DNA of 31,517 nucleotides from CAVVIO01 sp963748095. Lineage in GTDB: Bacteria; Bacteroidota; Bacteroidia; Bacteroidales; UBA10428. Below are positions 24,245 through 31,517 of this stretch, one piece after another; position 1 is the stretch's first letter; every line of letters begins with the position of its first letter. Made by a program: the position numbers and the translations under genes. The notes below the pieces were generated by a model. It did not search any database. It was not told the DNA's origin and saw nothing but the letters and a program-made list of their open reading frames with translations. Location of the stretch: assembly GCA_963748095.1 (NCBI GenBank), contig CAVVIO010000047.1, positions 1-31,517 on the forward strand, in the 5' to 3' direction.

Positions 24245-25669
24245 ATGCATATTATTGACCTGTTGATTTTTTCCGTTTACCTTCTTGCCATGCTAAGTGT
24301 CGGTTTTTTCTTTATGAGAAAGAACAAAACAACTGAAGACTATTTTGTCGGTGGCAGGCAAATGAGCAGTTTACACATTGGATTATCTGTAGTTGCAACC
24401 GATGTAGGGGGAGGATTTTCCATTGGACTGGGTGGTCTGGGATTTACTATGGGGCTTTCCGGCAGTTGGCTGTTGTTAACCGGTTTAATAGGAGCATGGC
24501 TTAGCGGTGTTTTTCTTATCCCGAAAGTTTCCGCGTTGGCAAGTGAAAAAGGATTCTTTTCTTTTCCACAGTTTCTAGAATCTATCTTTAATAAAAAAGT
24601 CGCTTTATTTGCGGGTATTATATCGGCAATCGGTTACCTCGGTTTTACCAGTTCGCAGATTCTTGCAGGCGCTAAACTGGCTTCATCTACATTCGATGGA
24701 CTAACTTTGGGAAATGCATTACTTATTATGGGAGTGATCACCATTGTTTATACAGCTTTGGGAGGATTAAAAGCAGTTATTTATACCGATACTATTCAAT
24801 GGATCATCCTGATGGCCGGATTAATTTTCATTGCTATTCCTTTTGCCATATCATCAGTTGGTGGTTTTGAGACTATCAAAGGTACACTTGCTGACGAATT
24901 TCTTTCCTTAAGGAATATTTCCTGGCAGCAAATAATTAACTGGATGTTTACGATTATCCCGATATGGTTTATCGGAATGACTTTGTATCAGCGGATATAT
25001 GCATCAAAAGATAAAAAAACAGCTCAGCGTGGATGGCTGATTGCCGGGCTTTTCGAGTATCCGGTCATGGCATTTATGGGAGTTATTTTAGGGATGCTGG
25101 CACGTGTTGCTGTTGAAAATGGTATGTTAAGCGGTTATACAACAGGTACCCTCGATGCGGAGATGGGAGTTCCCATTCTTCTGAGGACAATTCTGCCGGT
25201 GGGTCTTCTTGGCATAGTACTATCTGCATATTTCTCAGCAATTATGTCAACAGCGGATAGTTGCCTGATGGCATCTTCCGGGAATATACTTACAGATGTG
25301 CTGAAGAAACACGATTCCCAAAAAAGTCTGAAATATTCCCAATTACTGACGCTTGTAATAGGGATCCTTGCTTTATTTCTTGCATTAAAAATGGAAAATG
25401 TACTGGATCTGATGTTACTTTCCTACTCTTTCATGGTGTCCGGGATGATTGTCCCGGTGCTGGTAGCTTTGTTTTCGAAATCGCCCGATGCCAGGGCAGC
25501 TTTGATCTCTATGGTTGCAGGAGGCACAACGACATTATGCCTGGAACTCTTTCATACTCCGTTACCTTTCACGCTCGACGCCAATATATTCGGAATCCTT
25601 GTTTCGTTTTTAGCTTATGTACTTTTTAAAAATTTTTCAGAAGGAGTACTGCAAAAAATCAAAGCTTAA
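24245..25669 (+). CDS. Sodium:solute symporter (SSS family)
   Basis: A 474-residue integral membrane protein with about 13 hydrophobic helices. Family signatures are present: DYFVGGRQMSSLHIGLSVVA near the start (32-51), GGLKAVIYTDTIQWIIL (173-189), and SAYFSAIMSTADSCLM (about 325-341) with the Ser/Thr cluster that usually forms the second sodium site. It imports a solute together with Na+. It lies 31 bases after ablB on the same strand, so the cargo may be an osmolyte or lysine-related compound, but SSS substrates cannot be read reliably from sequence. Confidence 0.92.
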   Translation: MHIIDLLIFSVYLLAMLSVGFFFMRKNKTTEDYFVGGRQMSSLHIGLSVVATDVGGGFSIGLGGLGFTMGLSGSWLLLTGLIGAWLSGVFLIPKVSALASEKGFFSFPQFLESIFNKKVALFAGIISAIGYLGFTSSQILAGAKLASSTFDGLTLGNALLIMGVITIVYTALGGLKAVIYTDTIQWIILMAGLIFIAIPFAISSVGGFETIKGTLADEFLSLRNISWQQIINWMFTIIPIWFIGMTLYQRIYASKDKKTAQRGWLIAGLFEYPVMAFMGVILGMLARVAVENGMLSGYTTGTLDAEMGVPILLRTILPVGLLGIVLSAYFSAIMSTADSCLMASSGNILTDVLKKHDSQKSLKYSQLLTLVIGILALFLALKMENVLDLMLLSYSFMVSGMIVPVLVALFSKSPDARAALISMVAGGTTTLCLELFHTPLPFTLDANIFGILVSFLAYVLFKNFSEGVLQKIKA

Positions 25670-25797
25670 ATTAAGATTTCAGATCTGCAGGAGAGTCATC
25701 GCCGGAAGCAGATTAATTATCCCAACTGTTTTTAAACAATAGATTTCTGATTTACTTTTTCCTGTATATAAGGAATTATTGCCAAGCTTTTTGAGTA

Positions 25798-25926
25798 TTT
25801 TTTCTTGGGTTGAAGAAACGGCAAAGGAATTCAATATTTTTTGCAGGGATGAATGTTCAGATATTTTAAATATTTGTAATTTGCTGCCTGAAAATAGTAT
25901 TCGATAAATTGCAACCCAAGAAAAAA
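25798..25926. repeat. Perfect 15-bp inverted repeat, 99 bp apart
   Basis: TTTTTTCTTGGGTTG (25798-25812) and CAACCCAAGAAAAAA (25912-25926) are exact reverse complements. The right arm ends eight bases before the start of the yfhO-like gene, so the structure would lie in or near its leader. It could be terminal repeats of a tiny mobile element or a regulatory fold. The 25670-25933 gap otherwise shows no gene. Confidence 0.75.
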
Positions 25927-25933
25927 CACCAAA

Positions 25934-28577
25934 ATGATTAAATCCGGGAATCTGAAAAAATTAATTCCGCACATTGTTGCCATCCTGATTTTTGTAATTG
26001 TAGCAGTGATATATTTTTACCCACAGGTAAAAGGGTATCGCTTGAAACAACACGATATTCAGCAATATATCGGAATGAGTAATGAGATTAGTAATTTCAG
26101 GGCAAAATTTCATGAGGAACCGTTATGGACGAATTCAGCATTCAGCGGGATGCCTGCTTATCAGATCTCTGCTGACAATTCCAATGCTGTCAATTCATTA
26201 GCAAATTTTATATCAAAGATACTTCCCGGAACACTTGGTCAACTATTCTTTTTAATGATTGGATTTTATATCCTGCTTATGTGTTTTAATATTAGTCCCT
26301 GGTTGGCGATCATTGGGTCAGTAGCATTCGGGTTGTCATCATTTGACATATTATACCTGGTTGCCGGACACAATGCCAAAGTACATGCACTTTCTTTTAT
26401 TGCACCTTTAATTGGCAGTATTATTTATGCTTACAGAAAGAACTACTTAATCGGGAGTGCCTTATTGAGTGTATTCGTATGCCTGCAATTATCGGCCAAC
26501 CATGTTCAGATGACGTATTACATGCTGTTTATGTTGGCAGCCATAATTATTGTCGAATTTTATCTCTATCTGCAAAATAAAGAATTGCGCAAGTTCTTTA
26601 AAGTTTCTGCTTTGTTATTGGTGGCGGGTATATTAGGTGTATTACCCACCATTTCGAACCTGATGGTAACTAATGAATATGGAAAATATACTACGCGGGG
26701 TAAATCCGAGCTTACCATTTCACCGGATAATAACAGGGACGATAATAATAACAATGCCCTTGAAAGTAGTTATATAAAACAACACAGTCTGGGGAAGGGC
26801 GAGATCTGGTCGCTGGTATTTCCCAATGTTAAAGGAGGTGCAATGGGTTTTATCGGTCAGGATAAGGAGATTATGAAAGAAGTTAGTCCGGCTTATAAAA
26901 ATATGGTTGCCCAACAGTCATCCTACTGGGGAGAGCAATATGTTTCGGGAGGTGCATTTTATTATGGGGCTACTGTTTTCCTGTTGTTTGTGCTGGGGAT
27001 GTTTTTTGTGAAAGACAAAATCAAATGGGCGTTTTTTGCAGTATCTGTATTGGCGGTGTTGCTGTCTTTGAAATACAGCAAAATTACCGATTTCTTCATT
27101 CAGTATTTTCCATTATTCAACAAGTTCAGGGACACCAAAATGATGCTGGTACTGGTTCAGATTTCGTTCCCGCTGCTGGGAATGTTATTTGTAAACAATC
27201 TTTTGAAAAACGGCATAGAAAAAAAGAAATTCATATATGTTTCATTAAGTGTAAGCGGTATATTTTTATTGTTCTATATCATGCCATCGGTATGGTTTGG
27301 TTTTTTTAGCAGGGATGAAACCCGGCAATTCAGTAATCTGCTGACCAATTATAGCAACAATCACGATGCATTGGTACAGATTGAAGAGCTAAAGAAAGAA
27401 ATTATCCATGCCAGAATCGGTATATTTAAGAAAGATTGCCTGAGAAGCCTGTTTTTTATAGTTGCAACAGCGGCCATCATCTATTTGTTTCTGATAAAAA
27501 AACTGAAGGAAAAGTCTTTTTTAGTACTACTGGGATGTTTGATATTAATAGATTTGTGGGGTGTGGATAAACGTTATTTAAATAATGATAAAAAAGGACG
27601 CCAATATAAACAATGGGAGAATGCGGATAAATATCGTAATCCTTACCCGGCCACCGTGGCAGATAATGCAATTCTGAATGCGGAGAAGGAATCTGATAAT
27701 CTCGTTAAGGCAAACGATAAATACATTGCAGGTTCAACCAGGAAAAAATCAACAGTTTCAACATGATAAATTAATGTTCCGTGAACTCGATTTCGCAACA
27801 GATTACCGGGTTTTTACTTTGGACAATCCTTTCAGCAGTGCACGAACTTCCTATTTTCATAAGTCAATAGGCGGATATCATGGAGCCAAGCTTAAAAAGT
27901 ACCAGGAGCTGATTGACTTTTACCTGTTTCCTGAATACACTGAAATTGTTAATGTATTGAAAGATAAACCAACCTTTGGAAAAATCGATACGCTGTTGAA
28001 GGAAGACATTCCTGTATTGAATATGCTTAATACCAAATATATTATTTATAACACTTCGGCACAACCGATTATAAATTCATATAGTTATGGAAATGCATGG
28101 TTTGTGAAAAAGGTGAAAATGGTAGCGAATGCTGATGAGGAAATTTTATCGCTTAAGCATATTGATAAGAACACAGCAATTGTAAAAGATCAATACAAAA
28201 ATCAGATCCCAACGGGCATGGACTACGACCCATCGGCTAAAATAGAACTGGTTTCCTACAGGCCAAATCATCTGACATATAGGACAACCTCACTTTATGA
28301 TCAGGTTGCTGTTTTTTCCGAAATTTACTATCCGGCCGGATGGAATGCATACGTTGATGGAAAAAAAGCGGATTATTTTGAAGCGAATTATGTATTAAGG
28401 GCAATGCTTGTTCCAAAAGGGAAACATACGGTTGAATTTAAATTTGAACCTGCCACCTATTACCTGGGCAGGAAGATATCCCATGCAGGCTCTGGATTGA
28501 TCTTTATTTTTGTTATCGGGATGATTTTTCTTGAAATGCGACATTCGAACCGGATACGAATCCTTCGTAAAGATTGA
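25934..28577 (+). pseudogene. YfhO-like multi-spanning membrane protein, broken by one +1 frameshift
   Basis: Two frames together encode an ~880-residue protein. The first (25934 to about 27730) has a signal-anchor, many transmembrane helices, and family-typical segments such as VAGHNAKVHALSFIAPLIGS, YYGATVFLLFVLGMFF and FPLFNKFRDTKMMLVLVQIS. The second (from about 27730) has SYFHKSIGGYHGAKLKKYQ, LNMLNTKYIIYN, EIYYPAGWNAYVDGKKADYF and a last helix. The length is 3n+1, so one extra base lies between about 27715 and 27740. YfhO proteins are GT-C-like membrane proteins implicated in glycosylation of cell-wall or lipid-linked polymers in Gram-positives; the role in Bacteroidota is not settled. 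It is convergent with the modE-like gene. Confidence 0.9.
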
Positions 28578-28594
28578 AATTTGCGGATTATATT

Positions 28595-28918
28595 TCAATC
28601 ACATGTTCTCTGTAATATTTTATCAATATTTTGTTTCAGATTGTCGTACTGCCGGATGAGTTTTTTCCCGCTTTCAGTTACCGATGCCAGTCCTCCGCCT
28701 TTACCTCCGCGTTTGGTTTCAACTAAGGGAGTATTAAACTGGCAGTTTATTTTGTACAGGGTATTCCAAGTGTACGAATACGACAAGCCCATTTCCTTAA
28801 CGGCAGTGTTTAACGAGCCTGTCTGATCCACACGTTTTAAAACTTCAATAATCCGGGAACTGATTCTTAGCCCGCTTTCGGTTTCTATTATCAGCTCGTT
28901 TTTAAAATTTAATCCCAT
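28595..28918 (-). CDS. ModE-like winged-helix regulator lacking the molybdate-binding domain
   Basis: A 107-residue LysR-type winged helix as in the N-terminal half of ModE: SGLRISSRIIEVLKRVDQTG, the recognition region SLNTAVKEMGLSYSYTWNTL, and the wing ETKRGGKGGGLASVTESGKK. The C-terminal molbindin (TOBE) domains of full-length ModE are absent, so metal sensing would need a partner or another signal. The ATG at 28916-28918 is chosen over an upstream TTG. It lies 55 bases downstream of modC on the same strand and is probably the last gene of the operon, which it may regulate. Confidence 0.87.
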   Translation of the reverse strand: MGLNFKNELIIETESGLRISSRIIEVLKRVDQTGSLNTAVKEMGLSYSYTWNTLYKINCQFNTPLVETKRGGKGGGLASVTESGKKLIRQYDNLKQNIDKILQRTCD

Positions 28919-28973
28919 ATCAAAACCTATCAATAAACATTAAACATCAACCCATCATCTTCAAATCACCGCA

Positions 28974-30086
28974 TCAGTCTTTAAAAATATGAATCACTTC
29001 AATGGCTTTCGCTTTTATCAGGCAATAAACAGGCCTTCCAATTTCTATTTGCATTTTCTTTACAGACGAATCAGTTACCTCGGCAACAAGGTCCACGCCA
29101 CAATCAACTGTAACGAAGCATGAATTGTCCTTATATCTTATTTTACTTACAATTCCTTTTAACTGGTTTTGTATTGATGTGTTTTCTATCGGCTCTCCAT
29201 TCAGGGCAATATCATCGGGATAAATACACAAGCGTACTTTCCTGCCTTGAAACTGTTTGTTTGAAAACCAGTTGGAATTTGTTTTCAATAATGGTTTTGA
29301 CAAATTTTTCTCTGTGCTGAAGAAGTTCAGGTTTTCATCTTCCTGGTAACTGGTGTGATACAATTCAAGGATATTGATATACCTTTTGTGTGATATAATA
29401 TCAGGAGCTGCACCTCTATCGGCGATGTCGAGATAATTTCCTGCCGCCAGTACTTCACCGTTATTGATGATCAGAAAGGAGCGGGTAAGTTTTAAGATAT
29501 CTTCCAGATCGTGACTGATAATAAGCAGAGGGATTCCGAACTGGTTATTGATCTTTAACAGGTAGGAAATAATTTGTTTTCTACGGTTTCTGTCCAGGTT
29601 CGAGAAAGGTTCATCCATCAGAAGTAACTCGGGCTGTGAAAGTAATGTGCGGCCGATGGCAACCCGCTGGCGTTCGCCTCCCGACAATTGAAGCGGCTTT
29701 TTATTCAGCAGGGGTTCAATATCGAGTAATTCCACAACTGTGTTGAATGTTATTACCTGTTTTCGGTCTTTTACATAAGGTTTGCTGTACAGTAAATTTT
29801 GCTGAACATTCAAATGCGGAAAAAGGTAATTGTCCTGGAAAACGATGCCGATATTCCGCTTATTTTCCGGCAAGTTGATCTTTCTTTCCCTGTCGAATAA
29901 AACCCGATTGTTAAAGGCGATATGTCCTGATTTTGGGGTTTCGATACCTCCAATAATATTCATCAGGGTGGTTTTTCCCGAACCTGAAAAACCAAAGATC
30001 CCGGTGATGCTGTCGGATATATCAGCATTGTAATGAAAGTGGACCGCCCCGAAATTATGTTTGATGTTCTCTATACGCAGATTCAT
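28974..30086 (-). CDS. modC: Molybdate ABC transporter ATP-binding protein
   Basis: A 370-residue ABC ATPase with a complete nucleotide site: Walker A GFSGSGKT (32-39), Q-loop Q84, signature LSGGERQ (134-140), Walker B LLLMDEP (154-160) and H-loop H192. A linker follows, then a C-terminal TOBE/Mop-like domain (about 300-368, QLKGIVSKIRYKDNSCFVTV), as in ModC, which binds oxyanion and provides feedback inhibition. The start overlaps the modB stop as ATGA, so the genes are translationally coupled. It powers uptake of molybdate, or possibly tungstate. Confidence 0.95.
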   Translation of the reverse strand: MNLRIENIKHNFGAVHFHYNADISDSITGIFGFSGSGKTTLMNIIGGIETPKSGHIAFNNRVLFDRERKINLPENKRNIGIVFQDNYLFPHLNVQQNLLYSKPYVKDRKQVITFNTVVELLDIEPLLNKKPLQLSGGERQRVAIGRTLLSQPELLLMDEPFSNLDRNRRKQIISYLLKINNQFGIPLLIISHDLEDILKLTRSFLIINNGEVLAAGNYLDIADRGAAPDIISHKRYINILELYHTSYQEDENLNFFSTEKNLSKPLLKTNSNWFSNKQFQGRKVRLCIYPDDIALNGEPIENTSIQNQLKGIVSKIRYKDNSCFVTVDCGVDLVAEVTDSSVKKMQIEIGRPVYCLIKAKAIEVIHIFKD

Positions 30087-30767
30087 GATCGTACAAGGTA
30101 TTTTTTACGTTTATTCAAAATTTCGGAAGCGGCAATAGCTGCAAATGATATTAGTATTGATATAATAACAAGACGCATTACCTGCCCTTCCATTCCGGGT
30201 ATCTGCATGTTCGAATATACCATGATGGAAATGGTTTGTGTTTTTCCTTCTATATTTCCGGCAAGGGTTATACTTGCTCCGAATTCTCCCAGACTGCGTG
30301 CAAATGAAAGAACCATGCCGCTCAGTACACCCGGTAACGCCATGGGCAGGCTCACCCTGAAAAACGTTGCCAGACGTGATGCGCCAAGTGTCAGGGATGC
30401 TTTTTCGTATGCAGGGATCGATCAGCTCGAATGCGGAGCGGATGGAACGAACAGCAAGTGGCAGGGAAACAACAGAAGATGCTATAATCAGCGCTGCTAA
30501 ATTAAATGTAAGCCGGATCCCAAACCAATTATATAGCCAGTTGCCGATAAAACCGTTTCTGCCCAACAGAATCAGTAGTATGTAACCGGTTACCACGGGA
30601 GGGGCTACCAGCGGAAGTGATATTGCAGCTTCAATCACCGGTTTGCCGGGTATATTTTTCCGTGCTAATATCCATCCCAGCCATAAGGCTAATGGAAGGA
30701 TAGCAACAGTACTGATTGTTGCTACCCTTAATGTCAGCCATATTATTTTAATTTCTTCACCTGTCAT
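30083..30767 (-). pseudogene. modB: Molybdate ABC transporter permease, broken by one +1 frameshift
   Basis: Two frames together make a 227-residue permease with about five membrane helices. The first frame runs from the ATG at 30767 (LRVATISTVAILPLALWLGW, SLPLVAPPVVTGYILLILLG) to AFELIDP. The second continues AYEKASLTLGASRLATFFRV, the EAA-type loop that contacts ModC, then SLPMALPGVLSGMVLSFARS to the stop at 30083. The shift is at the CCC/GGG triplet near 30415; removing one base restores the frame, and the total length is 3n+1. The stop overlaps the modC start by four bases. The start lies four bases after the modA stop. Confidence 0.93.
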
Positions 30768-30771
30768 TTTA

Positions 30772-31517
30772 CTATGGATTTACCGTACTAAACCCGAATT
30801 TTTTAAATGTTTCTTTTCCTGTATCATTAGTAAACATAGCGGATAACTCATGCCCTGCTTCTTTTTGTCCCTTGATGTCAGCAACATAAAAAGTAATAGG
30901 TTTGTAAAGTGATTGAGGTATAGTTGCTATAATCTTAACTTTTTTCGATAATAATGCTTCGGAATAGTAAACCACACCCCAGTCGCATTCGCCCAGTTCA
31001 ACATAGTGCAACACCGATGTTACATCTTTTGCCATGATGGTTTTTTCTTTTATTTTGTCTGACCATCCAAGAGAATCAAAAGCTATTCTCGTGTATTTAC
31101 CAACCGGCACATACGACGGATCGCCTATTGCTATTTTGTTGGGTATATCCGATAAAATATCGAAATCTTTTGTAAACTGAGGTGGTGTTATATCCGAATT
31201 CGCAGGTGCAATTACAGCCAAAGAATTTCCGGCAATTTTCCGAATTGAATGATCGATCAACAGGCCGTTTTTTTCAAGATAATCCATCCACTGCTTATTT
31301 GCAGAAACAAAGACATCACAGTCAGCACCATTGTCGATTTGTCTTGCTAGTGTGCCCGATGAGGCATAATTCCGTACCACTTTGTAGTTACTGGTTTTTT
31401 CAAATGTATTACAGATCTCTTCGGTTGCCGGACGGGTTCCGGCTGCTGCAAATATAGTAATTGTTTATATATTTGTATTTTTTCGAATTCTCACTTTTAT
31501 TTCCGGCGCATCCTAAA
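30772..31517 (-). pseudogene. modA: Molybdate-binding lipoprotein ModA, 5' end outside the window, one +1 frameshift
   Basis: Most of a periplasmic molybdate-binding protein is readable: TIFAAAGTRPATEEICNTFE, YKVVRNYASSGTLARQIDNG, DCDVFVSANKQWMDYLEKNG, then GDPSYVPVGKYTRIAFDSLG and a C-terminal FKKFGFSTVNP, stop at 30772. At the window edge another frame reads LGCAGNKSENSKKYKYI, with a lipobox cysteine encoded at 31508-31510, so the mature protein is a lipoprotein. Joining the two frames needs removal of one base in the A run (T run on the plus strand) at about 31463-31465. This gives KYKYITITIFAAAGTRP. The promoter and most of the signal peptide lie beyond the right edge. Confidence 0.92.

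Overview
The window reads as a low-GC member of the Bacteroidota. The -7 promoter boxes I can find are of the TAnnTTTG type, start codons lack clear Shine-Dalgarno sites, and the gene families (stand-alone HTH ModE-like regulator, YfhO-type membrane protein, YwqK/MORN_2 repeats, RAYT transposase with palindromes) fit that phylum. A marine or anaerobic lineage such as Marinilabiliales/Prolixibacteraceae is a guess from the abl and mod genes, not shown by the sequence.

Region 1 (1-7620) is accessory DNA. A non-coding repeat of about 330 bp occurs three times nearly whole (2-340, 1447-1771, 2623-2905) and once as a 3' part (3653-3775). It separates small self-contained gene units: a Crp-like regulator with a VOC/glyoxalase-like protein, a HigBA toxin-antitoxin pair, and a short secreted orphan. 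The layout is cassette-like, and the first ~90 nt of each whole repeat form an attC-like imperfect palindrome, but no integrase is in view. Next comes an overlapping AAA+ ATPase / cytoplasmic subtilase pair, a plausible protein-quality or defence module.

Region 2 (7620-16070) is signalling. A hybrid histidine kinase (HisKA-HATPase-REC-HPt) and a sigma-54-type response regulator form a minus-strand operon. A stand-alone REC gene (15649-16065) has a broken, internally deleted second copy at 11480-11655. Between the two copies lie a zinc-ribbon membrane protein and a 993-residue surface-type protein with an HExxH (DUF922-like) region, about 17 YD-like repeats and MORN_2 repeats.

Region 3 (16400-21200) holds a decayed and an intact tandem copy of an outer-membrane beta-barrel gene, a RAYT/IS200-like transposase bracketed by short palindromes, a metzincin-like protease and intergenic palindromes.

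Region 4 (21400-31517) is more housekeeping in character. It has a MarR regulator followed by ablA-ablB (N-epsilon-acetyl-beta-lysine osmolyte synthesis) and a sodium:solute symporter, then a YfhO-like membrane protein, then a minus-strand modA-modB-modC-modE-like molybdate uptake operon that runs off the right edge. Four genes here (ablB, yfhO-like, modB, modA) each carry one net +1 frameshift, which points either to insertion errors in the assembly or to unusual clustered decay.
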